DNA of 64,000 bases, taken from positions 30,906-94,905 of the forward strand of contig JASHOU010000057.1 in the NCBI GenBank assembly GCA_030038475.1, in the 5' to 3' direction. This document shows positions 17,329 to 25,652 of this stretch, piece by piece. Every line of letters starts with the position of its first letter. The first letter of the stretch is position 1. The DNA comes from Terriglobales bacterium (lineage in GTDB: Bacteria > Acidobacteriota > Terriglobia > Terriglobales > Acidobacteriaceae). Both the position numbers and the translations under genes were made by a program. Below the pieces are notes generated by a model. It saw only the letters and a program-made list of their open reading frames with translations, was not told where the DNA came from and ran no database searches.

Positions 17329-17877
17329 ATTGCAGAAAAAGCGACGCCGGTGATCAGTTGGTCAACGCCGGCGCCGATTAGTTATGGCACGGCGCTCAGC
17401 GCGACTCAACTGGATGCCACAGCGAATGTCGCGGGAAGCTTTACCTACGATCCCGCGGCAGGGAAGATAGAGGACGCGGGGAACGTCACCCTTGAAGTGA
17501 CATTCAAACCAACCAGCACCAACTACACGACGGCGACCGATTCGGTAACGTTACAGGTGCTGCAAGCCGCCACCGTTACGACGATCACTTCGCCGAGTCA
17601 AACGATCACCGAGAATAAGAAGGGAGTCGCCTCAACAACTCTCGATTTCAACGTGAGCTCCTATCTGCCGACGGGCAGTGTTACATTGACTGCCAGTACG
17701 GGCGAAACATGTTCTGGAACACTAACTGCCTCGAGTGGAGATGGACATTGCAAGCTGACTTTCTCTACAACGGGGACGAGGACGATCACTGCGACCTATG
17801 GAGGAGATAGTAACCACACCGGCAGCAACAACTCTGGGCAAAGCCCGGCGATTACGGTGACAGTGAATCCGTACTGA
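17329..17877 (+). pseudogene. Fragment of an Ig-like-repeat surface protein
   Basis: The frame encodes Ig-like repeat units of the kind that occur many times in large exported acidobacterial proteins: KATPVISWSTPAPISYGTAL at the start and ITATYGGDSNHTGSNNSGQ near the end, with stop at 17877. It lacks a signal peptide, and an in-frame TAG stands at 17326-17328 immediately before the first repeat. The piece therefore looks like the C-terminal end of a once larger protein. A GTG at 17350 could start a 175-residue cytosolic product, but that would be unusual for this domain type. Confidence 0.6.
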
Positions 17878-17887
17878 CGTAAAGGAC

Positions 17888-17926
17888 GAACCAGCCAGCT
17901 GGCAGTCAGTCCGCCTAATGGCTGGT
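17888..17926. terminator. Inverted repeat between two converging remnants
   Basis: AACCAGCCA at 17888-17896 and TGGCTGGTT at 17918-17926 form a perfect 9-bp stem with a 21-base loop, placed directly after the stop of the Ig-like fragment and just before the end of the opposite-strand lipoprotein remnant. Both ends fit a bidirectional terminator, though there is no clear T-run. Confidence 0.45.
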
Positions 17927-17936
17927 TTGCCCGCTG

Positions 17937-18335
17937 TCATTGCTGACGATGAGGCTCGAGACGTTTGCCGGCTCGAAGTCCGACAAGGTGAGACTGGTAA
18001 GAAAGATCATTATCGTTCGAGCGCGCGTCGGGTGTGTCGATCAAGCCGCCGTATGTGATTGTCGAGGTCGGGCTCATGTTTGTGGAACCGCTTGCCGATG
18101 TGGAAGTGAATGTTCCTGGAGTAATGGCAAAACTGGTTGCACCGCTCGTTACCCAACTAAGTGTCGCGCTCGCACCTAAAGTTACGTTAGCCGGCTGAGC
18201 CGCAAAGGAAGTGATCGCCGGCACGGAGCCTTTTCCAGGGGACAAGCTCGACGAATTCGAGCCGCAACCCGCAAGGACAGCACAGGCAGATAGGATGAGG
18301 GCACAGACGCGAAGATCCAGTCGCGTTTTTGTGAT
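17937..18335 (-). pseudogene. Degenerate Ig-like lipoprotein gene
   Basis: The frame contains a good lipoprotein signal (LILSACAVLAGCGSN, lipobox LAGC) followed by an Ig-like segment (AITSFAAQPANVTLGASATL, then SFAITPGTFTSTSASGS). Two things point to a broken gene. There is no ATG, GTG or TTG between the stop of the upstream cytochrome gene and the signal peptide (the first codons read I-T-K-T-R-L-D). After TSTITY the sequence leaves the usual domain pattern and ends in an unrelated tail; another frame from about 18000 reads TSLTLSDFEPANVSSLIVSN before a stop. An unusual start codon coupled to the cytochrome gene cannot be excluded. Confidence 0.5.
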
Positions 18336-18346
18336 GGCTGGGGTGG

Positions 18347-18781
18347 CTATTTCGCCTGCAGCGACTCCAGATACCGGTTCAGGTTTGCAATTCGTAACTG
18401 CACTTGCTCCTCGTGCCCCTGGCTCATTTTCCAGAACACTGGTCCCCAAACCGGCATTTCCTGGTCTCCGTGCGCCTTCAGATTCGCTTGCCCGCGAAGC
18501 ACGCTGGTCACGAGATCGCTGGGATATTTCCCCCCATTGCTCTTGGTTAGCATGGTCAAGTCGGCGGGAGCCTGTTTCAGAGCGCTCGCCGCCGGGCCGT
18601 CGCCCTTGGCATCCTTGCCGTGGCACGCAGCGCAGTAACTCAGAAACATCTCCTTGCCCGAAGCTGGAGAGGTTGCCGCGGCGGCCTCATGTTTAACCGT
18701 GGGCTTTGTCTCCTGCGCCAAGGAAATCATTGCGCACGCGACCACCATTGCGACCAGGCAAATCGAATAGCGAACTCTCAT
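18347..18781 (-). CDS. Small periplasmic c-type cytochrome
   Basis: Single-heme cytochrome c of 144 residues: signal peptide (MRVRYSICLVAMVVACAMIS, cleaved near AQE), heme motif CAACH, and a likely axial Met in QEMPVWGPVFW. Start at 18781 is preceded by GCAGGAGAAAG; the open frame extending into the receptor gene is not needed. It begins 45 bp after the stop of the TonB-dependent receptor in the same direction and could be co-transcribed. Role presumably electron transfer in respiration; partner unknown. Confidence 0.88.
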   Translation of the reverse strand: MRVRYSICLVAMVVACAMISLAQETKPTVKHEAAAATSPASGKEMFLSYCAACHGKDAKGDGPAASALKQAPADLTMLTKSNGGKYPSDLVTSVLRGQANLKAHGDQEMPVWGPVFWKMSQGHEEQVQLRIANLNRYLESLQAK

Positions 18782-18825
18782 GACTTTCTCCTGCAAGCTG
18801 GTGCTGAGAACTTCAAACCGAATCC

Positions 18826-21800
18826 TTAAAACGAAAACCTTACCGAGAACTGCAGTTGGCGTGCGTTGAGCATCGTCCGCGGCAGGCCGAAGTTCGAATT
18901 CGGCAAAGCCGGAATGAACAGGCACGACGACTCCGCTGGTAGCGTGGAGCACGTCTGACCCACCAGCGGTGTTATTGGAGTAGAGGCAAAGCTCCCGACG
19001 CCGGGGATGGCCGCTCCATCGCCTAACGGGCAGGCTGTTGCTGGATTTCCCGCTTCGATGGCGCGACTGACGGCATCTTTGTAGTGGCGGGGAATGGTTG
19101 GAGTCGTGCCGCAGAACACGGGCGAACCATATACCGAGGTGACCTCGTCCACGTTCGGACGGTTGAGAAGGTTGAAGGCATCAACGGCAGCTTCCATCTG
19201 AATTTTTTCTGTGAGATGGAACCCACGTGCGACGCGCAGGTCCCAATCATATTCGGGATCGCCGATGTAGGTGTTTCTCGGGATCATGGTCTGGCAGTTC
19301 GCGACCGAGGGGCAGTTGCTGTAGGCCGGCGCACCGCCAACGCGATCTGTGGAACCGCCCGCTACGTCGTTGAGCGTGTTCGATCCGTAGAAAATGGTGA
19401 AAGGCCGGCCGGATTGAAGGGTGACGATGCTGCTGGCCTGAAAATTCCGCAAGAAGCCATTGTTGGGGCCAAAAGCGGTGACATTCGCTACCAAGCGATG
19501 GCGAGCATCCTGGTTGGAGTTGGCGCGTTCCGAGTTGTAGTCGAACTGGTTCGGCGGCAGGTTGATGAAGGTGGTGAAATTGCCATTGTCAATAGCGTGC
19601 GAGTAGGTGTAATTCGCGGTCAAATTCAAATTCTTTCGGCGCTCGGTAACCGTTACCGTCCCACCGTGGTAAACGGCATTGGCTACGTCGTTGTTGTAAT
19701 CGTCTAGGCCATTGCTGAGGGTTTGCAAGCCAGAGCCCAAGGCGCCGCCAAAAAACGGTCCCAGGCCCTTCAGCGCACCCGTGCCCAGCGTCGGCGTGCC
19801 CGTACACGGGGAGAGGGTGCCACCCGCGTCGAGTATTCCCGGTACCCATTCAGGCAGCGGATCAGTCGGAGCCGCCGATTTGGTGGTTCCGACCGGACAG
19901 GGTACGTTGATGTTATTTCCGCGAACCAGTTTGTGTGCTCCCACGAACAGGTAACTAAGATTGACCGCCAAACCTCCGCGGAATTGGCGTTGAACCTCAA
20001 AACTGACCTGCTCGGCGTAGGGCGTTCTGGAGTCGTGGTCCATTCCGCCTTCGCCCACGCCGCAAGCGCCGGTCGTGAAACAAGTGCCAGCCATTGAGAT
20101 TCCTGCGGGGAAATCCGCACTATACGAGGCCGTCTGGATGACGCTCGCCGCCAAGCCCGCCGCGTTTTGGCTCGCCGGGTATCCGAACAACTGGTAGCCC
20201 TGATTCGCTTGCCCCAAATTGGACATGATATTGGGGAACTCCTGCGGTTGAATGACCACGCCGGGAATGTAACCACCGTCGCAACCGGCAGCGACGGCCG
20301 CACTGGGGTGATTGCCGCAGGTATAGCCCGCGACGATCTTCTGCGTGTTGGGAACAAAGAAGAAGGTCAGGTTTTGACGGTCAAAGAAAATGCCGAAACC
20401 GCTGCGAATCACGGTCTTGGAGTCCGGGCTATAGGCAAGCCCGATGCGCGGCTGAAATCCGTTGTAGTCAGGATTCACGTACTGCGCCAATCCTGATTCG
20501 ACGTCCCAGCGCAGGCCGTAATTGAACGTGAAGGTAGGAGAAACGCGCCATTGATCTTGAATAAAGCCACCCCAATAGCCGTGGTTAATGAGCCGGCTGT
20601 AGCGGTTAAAGAATTGCGGCGGATAGGCATTCGCCCAAGACGAATTGGGGAAACCGCCTCCGTTAAGAGGATTGGCCGCCGTAACGGTCGGATCGCAAGC
20701 AGGGTTGGGAAGAGGCGCAGCGCAAACGTTAGGATCGGTCGGCAGCGGTGTGCCGAGATAAGTAAAGACTATGCCGTTATCTTCGGGAACCGCACAGCCA
20801 GCGGCAGAGGCATCGAGCCCCGGGGTAGTTGGATAGCCGCCGCTGCCTGGCAATCCGTTGAAGTACTCTGCGAAATTTGACAGACACGTTAATCCCGGTA
20901 CAAGCATTCGAACAGGGGTGAACCCCGGGAAATTTTCGAGACTCGACAAATAGTTGCCGTCGGCCCCGAATTTGACGATGTGATTGCCTTTGACCCAAGA
21001 TACGGATTCGGAAAGCTGCCCGCGGGTCTCGTAGAGCCGGTCGTTGGTTCCGAAATTGTGGCCTAACTCGAGATCGTTGAGGACGCTGAAGTCGGGCTGG
21101 CCCGTGGCGCCAGCGAAGTTGTAGTGCCGACGCGCGAACTGCGCGAGCACTGTGTTGACCACGTTGGGCGACAGCACCGAGTTCACGGTGGCAACTACCG
21201 CCTGGTCGCGCACGAAGAGATTGCGGCCGCCGCTGGGAACGCCGATTCCGCCGCCGTCCAGGGTGTTGCCGACAAGCTCGTTGAGGGCGCGAATATCTTC
21301 CACGTTGTAGCGAACCGCCAGGCGGTTATTCGCTGTGATCTGATGGTCGAGCCGGGCGAAGCCGAAATCGTCGTTCCCAGTCTTGAGGAAGCCCTGGAGG
21401 TAGGCGAAAGCTTCCGCTTGACTGATATTCGCCGGATTGCCGGAGAAATTGGGGAAGCAGCTGTTGAGCGCGGCGGTGCAGCCTTCGGGGGCGAGTCCCA
21501 TCAACGCCTTTGCCTGATCGATCAACTGGATATTGTTGACAAGATCGGGGGGATAAACCGGCGAATTCGCGCTCCTTTTGCCCTCATAGTTCAGGAAAAA
21601 GAAAGTCTTATTCTTGACAATCGGACCGCCCAGGGCGGCTCCAAATTGGTTCTGCCGAAGGAAGTGTGGCAGGGGTGCGGGCTGGAGAAGCGAGCGCGCG
21701 TCGGTGGCGCTGTTCTGGAAATACTCGTAGAGCGATCCGTGGAGATCGTTGGTGCCAGATTTGGTGATGATATTGACAATGCCGCCAACCGCGCGCCCGT

Positions 21801-22509
21801 ATTCGGCGCCAAAGCTGTTGTTGACGACGCGAAATTCCTGCACCGAATCTTGCGGGGGCGTGGCGCGCTGGATGCCACTAGCGGCGTTGACGAAATCCGC
21901 GCCATCCACCGTGATCTCGTTACTGAAGGAGCGCATGCCGCCGAAAGAGATCTGCGTCACCTCGAACTCGGTGAATGTCGTGCCCAGGCTGGTGCGACTG
22001 GTGGCCACGCCTGGGGTGAGAAGAGCAAAGTCAGTAAACACGCGGCTGCTGGTGGGGAGCGAGTCCACCTGCTGCGCGGCCACCACCTGACTGATCTCGC
22101 TACGGGTCGGCTCGATGGTGGGCGCTTCCCCTGTGACCACAACGGTTTCGCCTTTAGTAGCGACCTGCAAGGCTAGATTAACCGTCGCCAGCTGACCTAC
22201 CGTCAGCACAATTCCCGTTTGCGTGAAGTTAGCAAACCCGGTTCCGGATGCCTTCAGCTCGTATGTGCCCGGTGGCACATTGGCAATCGCGTAGAACCCT
22301 CTTTCGTTTGATGTCGCCGTGTACGTCGCATCGGTCGCGGTGTTGCGCACACGGATGGAAGCGCCCACCACCAGGCCCCCGTTTGGGTCGGTGACCGTGC
22401 CGTTCAACTGCGCGTTCTCAATTCCTTGCCCGAATGTTTGATGAGCGTTGGAGAAGAGAAGGAAAAAACCAAGCAGAACCGGCAACAGTGTCGAACAGCG
22501 TTTCATCAC
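18826..22509 (-). CDS. Oar-like TonB-dependent receptor with carboxypeptidase-regulatory N-terminal domain
   Basis: Outer-membrane beta-barrel of 1227 residues. Signal peptide (about 1-28), carboxypeptidase-regulatory/CNA-B-like domain (about 33-115: LNGTVTDPNGGLVVGASIRV), plug (about 130-235: SFGGMRSFSNEITVDGADFV) and a large barrel ending in QLQFSVRFSF with a terminal aromatic residue. Acidobacteria carry dozens of such proteins; they are thought to take up large plant-derived or protein substrates, but the ligand cannot be read from sequence. Two ATGs at 22509 and 22506 follow TAGGAGGCGG. A promoter-like TTGACA/TAAACA pair lies ~100 bp upstream. The downstream cytochrome may be in the same transcript. 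Confidence 0.93.
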   Translation of the reverse strand: MMKRCSTLLPVLLGFFLLFSNAHQTFGQGIENAQLNGTVTDPNGGLVVGASIRVRNTATDATYTATSNERGFYAIANVPPGTYELKASGTGFANFTQTGIVLTVGQLATVNLALQVATKGETVVVTGEAPTIEPTRSEISQVVAAQQVDSLPTSSRVFTDFALLTPGVATSRTSLGTTFTEFEVTQISFGGMRSFSNEITVDGADFVNAASGIQRATPPQDSVQEFRVVNNSFGAEYGRAVGGIVNIITKSGTNDLHGSLYEYFQNSATDARSLLQPAPLPHFLRQNQFGAALGGPIVKNKTFFFLNYEGKRSANSPVYPPDLVNNIQLIDQAKALMGLAPEGCTAALNSCFPNFSGNPANISQAEAFAYLQGFLKTGNDDFGFARLDHQITANNRLAVRYNVEDIRALNELVGNTLDGGGIGVPSGGRNLFVRDQAVVATVNSVLSPNVVNTVLAQFARRHYNFAGATGQPDFSVLNDLELGHNFGTNDRLYETRGQLSESVSWVKGNHIVKFGADGNYLSSLENFPGFTPVRMLVPGLTCLSNFAEYFNGLPGSGGYPTTPGLDASAAGCAVPEDNGIVFTYLGTPLPTDPNVCAAPLPNPACDPTVTAANPLNGGGFPNSSWANAYPPQFFNRYSRLINHGYWGGFIQDQWRVSPTFTFNYGLRWDVESGLAQYVNPDYNGFQPRIGLAYSPDSKTVIRSGFGIFFDRQNLTFFFVPNTQKIVAGYTCGNHPSAAVAAGCDGGYIPGVVIQPQEFPNIMSNLGQANQGYQLFGYPASQNAAGLAASVIQTASYSADFPAGISMAGTCFTTGACGVGEGGMDHDSRTPYAEQVSFEVQRQFRGGLAVNLSYLFVGAHKLVRGNNINVPCPVGTTKSAAPTDPLPEWVPGILDAGGTLSPCTGTPTLGTGALKGLGPFFGGALGSGLQTLSNGLDDYNNDVANAVYHGGTVTVTERRKNLNLTANYTYSHAIDNGNFTTFINLPPNQFDYNSERANSNQDARHRLVANVTAFGPNNGFLRNFQASSIVTLQSGRPFTIFYGSNTLNDVAGGSTDRVGGAPAYSNCPSVANCQTMIPRNTYIGDPEYDWDLRVARGFHLTEKIQMEAAVDAFNLLNRPNVDEVTSVYGSPVFCGTTPTIPRHYKDAVSRAIEAGNPATACPLGDGAAIPGVGSFASTPITPLVGQTCSTLPAESSCLFIPALPNSNFGLPRTMLNARQLQFSVRFSF

Positions 22510-22610
22510 CGCCTCCTAGGAGAAGACGTAGCACGACATGGTGAAAGGGGGTGGCCCCGATGTCTTGTGAACTTTTTTTCGCCTGAGAAACCCACCCGAC
22601 TGACGCAACG

Positions 22611-22640
22611 TGTTTATCACCTAACTTATTTGATTGTCAA
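22611..22640 (-). promoter_or_regulatory. Predicted sigma70-type promoter of the receptor gene
   Basis: On the minus strand a perfect -35 TTGACA (22640-22635) is followed after 18 bases by TAAACA (22616-22611), a 4/6 match to the -10 consensus. It lies in the AT-rich 330-bp gap between the receptor and the HAD gene, about 100 bp before the receptor start. No other gene is seen in that gap. Confidence 0.45.
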
Positions 22641-22840
22641 CGCAAAAATTGCATACGTTTTTACTATTTCTGGGGCACATTTTTGTAACCACTACGCAAG
22701 AATGTATGCATCGTCGAGGTAGAAGTTGCACAATGCAGGCGATTCTAGAAGGCTTGGTTGTCAGCGGATGAGATGAACCACGAATCTGGAAAGTGAACAG
22801 CTGAGAGGGAAGAAATTTGTAATCGCTGTTGATATTGTTC

Positions 22841-23689
22841 TCAAACTGCTCCACTGAGGGTCAGCAGTTCAGCCAGGTTGCGCAACACGCGGCGCGGGCT
22901 TCGGCTCAAGGGTTGCTTCGCCCAGTCCCGCATACTACTCATACCGGTTGTAACCCCGAAACCGACCGCACCTCCGCGGCGAGCCATAATCATTTCCACC
23001 AGCGGATCGTCGCCAACCACGCCAACCCTGCGCATGGGCACTCCCAGCTTACGAGCCACCAGCCGCAAAGCATGGAGAGAAGGTTTGCCGGTAAGCACCA
23101 TGGGTGCGCGGGTGATCTTGCGAACGGCAGCGGTAATGGCGTGCGAATGGCCTAATGTCTTGCCGCTCGCAGTGGCGAAGAAAGGCACATCCGACGCGAC
23201 ATACAGCTCGGCGCCATTCCAAATTGCCTTCACCGCCGTCTCGATATCCTTCATGCCGCACTCCGGATGCCAACCGATGTACACAGCCTGAGCCTGCTCG
23301 GCTCCTTCTTGCCCAGTGGAAAGAGTTTCAATTCCGCTTTCTCTCAGTGCATGTCCCACGCCGGAAGTGCCTAAGACGAGGGCGCGCTTAATGCCACGGC
23401 GCGGCATCAGGTCGGCCGCTACGGTCGACGGAGTAAGCAGAGCATCATCAGTAATAGGCAGACCGAGTGCACGCAGCTTGGGTGCCTGCTCGGCGGCCGG
23501 ATAATGGGTGCCATTCGTAAGCACGACAAATGGAATTCCACGCGCTACGAGCGTAGTCAATACTTCTACCGCGCCGGGCAGCAACTGATAACCGGTCAGA
23601 GAATGATTGCTGAGCACGAGCGTGCCGTCGAGGTCGAACATGAAACCTTCGACTGGACCCAGCGCTTCCCCATTGCGAGATGCTTTCAT
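22841..23689 (-). CDS. NagD-like HAD phosphatase, candidate dephosphorylase of a phospho-aryl intermediate
   Basis: HAD-superfamily phosphatase (282 residues). Motif I FMFDLDGTLV with both aspartates, motif II VLTNGT, motif III Lys in TGKPS, motif IV VVGDDPLVEM. The large C2-type cap between motifs II and III places it in the NagD/4-nitrophenylphosphatase group, which favours aryl or small phosphate esters. Last gene of the aromatic operon, overlapping the carboxyltransferase stop by 4 bp, so translation is coupled. By position it matches the role of HpeD (Rhodococcus) or AcvF (Sphingobium), which remove the phosphate after carboxylation of phospho-acetovanillone. That assignment rests on context; motif content alone only shows a phosphatase. 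Confidence 0.85.
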   Translation of the reverse strand: MKASRNGEALGPVEGFMFDLDGTLVLSNHSLTGYQLLPGAVEVLTTLVARGIPFVVLTNGTHYPAAEQAPKLRALGLPITDDALLTPSTVAADLMPRRGIKRALVLGTSGVGHALRESGIETLSTGQEGAEQAQAVYIGWHPECGMKDIETAVKAIWNGAELYVASDVPFFATASGKTLGHSHAITAAVRKITRAPMVLTGKPSLHALRLVARKLGVPMRRVGVVGDDPLVEMIMARRGGAVGFGVTTGMSSMRDWAKQPLSRSPRRVLRNLAELLTLSGAV

Positions 23690-25176
23690 GCTTCCACATC
23701 TCCTGCGGCGCTCGTACTTAACTCAAGACTGAAACCCGGCTTCGTCACGGAGAGATATGCGATGTCGCGGCGGGCGGCGAGTTGGCGGATCAGGTTCTTC
23801 ACCGGAATCATCTCGGGATCGTAGATGCGCGGCGCGACGCCAAGTGGTTTCATCGCGTCAACCTGGTTCGCCGGCATGGTGGCTCGAAGCAAAAACTCTT
23901 CGTCGCTGAGTTCTGGTCCGATACGCTGGCGCAGTTCGCTGAGCGGTGGCATGCCGGGTTCCTTGCGAAGCTCCGCGGCTCGGGGCAGAGAATCGATGCG
24001 GTCCATCACCTCCGACGCGATGGGAATATTGGGCCGGCCGAATTTTCCGAACGCATAGCGGATCACTTCGTCAGGAATCACGGCATATCGTTCCTTGCCG
24101 GTCACGTTCATCACGGCCTGGGTCAGCACGATCTGCGAGAACGGCGTCATCACGATTGGCCAACCGAGTTCTTCGCGCACCCGGCCGATCTCATCGATCA
24201 CGGCCCGCTCCAAGTGTGACAACCTGCTTTCGGCAAGGTGACGGCGCATGGTGCCGATCATCCCACCGGGTAGTTGATGTCGAAGATAGCCGGCGTCGAA
24301 AGCCTGCGGCTGCCCCGCCGGAAAACCTTCCGCTTCCGCAAGGCGAGTGAAGTAGCGGCTAACCTCGGCCAGAGCCTCGTCGTCGATGTCAACCTGATGG
24401 CCAAGAGCGCGCAGATTCGATACCACTCGTTCCGACGGCGGATTGGAAATCCCGTCGGAAGCCGCACCCGAGGCGCATTGTACTGCGCTCACTCCCCACT
24501 GCGGCGCGTCCATGTAGACCAACTCTCCGAGACCGATGGTGCAATGAGAATGCAGCTCCAGCGGTTTGTCGCCGATGACCTCGACGATTGCGGGGATCAG
24601 CGTGCGGGCACGAAGTGGAGTGAGAAGACCTCCCGGATCTTTGATGTAGAGAGCGTCCACATCGCGGCTGGCGACGAGCTTGTGAGCGCAATGGACGTAG
24701 TGCGCATCATCGTGAATAGGGCTGATCGTGAAGACGAGCGCGACAACAACATATTCGCCGCCTGCGGCTTTTGCCATGCGCGCGCAGGCGACATTGGAAT
24801 CGGTGTCGTTCATTGGATCGGCAAGGGCAAAGCGCCGAATGCCATTCTTCACAAGAGTTCTGAACGCCAACGCCATGAACTCAGGGCTTGCCGTCTCCCA
24901 CGAGATAAAGCGAAAGCCGGTGGAGAGAAACTGCAACGGCGTCTTCGGCATCGCCTCGGCCATCAGACGGATTCGTTCCCAGGGATTTTCCTGCTTGTAG
25001 CGCACGGCAACGCCCATGTGCGTGGAAGTGGTGAAGTCGATGGCCTTGAAGCCCACGCGCTCCATGGCGGGCGCGATGCTCAGAGTCTTGGCTGTGTCGA
25101 CACCGAGTGCAGCCCAGAGGCTTTGATTCCCGTCGCGTAATGAGGTCTCAACCAGTTGAATATTCGCCATGCTCAC
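23686..25176 (-). CDS. Biotin-dependent carboxyltransferase subunit (PycB/OadA-like) with altered acceptor pocket
   Basis: TIM-barrel carboxyltransferase of 496 residues. Metal ligands and catalytic lysine are kept: Asp in SLRDGNQSLW, His-x-His in LELHSHCTIG, Lys in DALYIKDPGG. Residues that bind pyruvate in pyruvate carboxylase (R. etli numbering D590, R621, Y628, T882) are not: the LLRGxNxxGY segment reads FLSTGFRFIS, GGATFD reads TSTHMG, and PGGxxT reads PGGMIG. So it should move carboxyl from biotin to, or from, something other than pyruvate. Between the biotin carrier gene (4-bp overlap) and the HAD gene (4-bp overlap). It fits the carboxyltransferase of an Hpe/Acv-type acetophenone carboxylase acting on a phosphorylated aryl ketone. 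Confidence 0.85.
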   Translation of the reverse strand: MSMANIQLVETSLRDGNQSLWAALGVDTAKTLSIAPAMERVGFKAIDFTTSTHMGVAVRYKQENPWERIRLMAEAMPKTPLQFLSTGFRFISWETASPEFMALAFRTLVKNGIRRFALADPMNDTDSNVACARMAKAAGGEYVVVALVFTISPIHDDAHYVHCAHKLVASRDVDALYIKDPGGLLTPLRARTLIPAIVEVIGDKPLELHSHCTIGLGELVYMDAPQWGVSAVQCASGAASDGISNPPSERVVSNLRALGHQVDIDDEALAEVSRYFTRLAEAEGFPAGQPQAFDAGYLRHQLPGGMIGTMRRHLAESRLSHLERAVIDEIGRVREELGWPIVMTPFSQIVLTQAVMNVTGKERYAVIPDEVIRYAFGKFGRPNIPIASEVMDRIDSLPRAAELRKEPGMPPLSELRQRIGPELSDEEFLLRATMPANQVDAMKPLGVAPRIYDPEMIPVKNLIRQLAARRDIAYLSVTKPGFSLELSTSAAGDVEA

Positions 25177-25652
25177 GACTCGGGACGCAGGCGCAGCAGA
25201 ATCTCGCCATATTCGACGGCCGTGCCGTTCTCAACCAATATCTCGATCACTTCACCCTTCACGCCCGCACGGACCGTGTTCATCAGCTTCATTACCTCGA
25301 TGATGCCGACTACCGTATCCTCTTCCACATGCGAGCCCACATCCACGAAGGCCGGTTCGCCGGGTTTGGGCGCGCGGTAATAGATTCCAAGCAACGGAGA
25401 AGGAATTTCGTACAGACCAGGTTCTGATGGCGGCTTGATTTTTTTCGCCAGTCGCGGCGGCGCTGCCGGCATGACGGAGGATGACGCGGCATGCGTGGGC
25501 GATTGGATTCCGTCTGGGTCGTGTCGCACGGATTTCGCCGAGCTGCGCTGCAGGTGCAGCTTCATGCCGTCGACCTCAATCGATAAGTTGTCGAAGCTGG
25601 AGTCTTCGAGCAACCGCATGATCTCGGCCACATCTTTGGCCGTCAGACTCAT
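25173..25652 (-). CDS. Biotin carboxyl carrier protein
   Basis: 159 residues. The C-terminal ~75 residues are a biotinyl domain with the modified lysine in EVMKLMN; the N-terminal part (MSLTAKDVAEIMRLLEDS) resembles the AccB N-terminus, and a Pro/Ala-rich linker joins them. Overlaps both neighbours by 4 bp, so it is translationally coupled to the carboxyltransferase. It could serve the dedicated carboxylase of this operon. A biotin carboxylase is not encoded here; the housekeeping AccC elsewhere would have to carboxylate it. It could be annotated accB, but the location argues against a fatty-acid role. Confidence 0.92.
   Translation of the reverse strand: MSLTAKDVAEIMRLLEDSSFDNLSIEVDGMKLHLQRSSAKSVRHDPDGIQSPTHAASSSVMPAAPPRLAKKIKPPSEPGLYEIPSPLLGIYYRAPKPGEPAFVDVGSHVEEDTVVGIIEVMKLMNTVRAGVKGEVIEILVENGTAVEYGEILLRLRPES

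Noticed and set aside
21124..22176. 350-codon plus-strand frame opposite the TonB-dependent receptor
   Set aside because: Antisense to the plug and barrel region of a clear receptor; composition typical of shadow frames.
25173..25652. Housekeeping accB of fatty-acid synthesis
   Set aside because: No accC follows, and overlaps tie it to the aromatic operon's carboxyltransferase; a shared role cannot be fully excluded.
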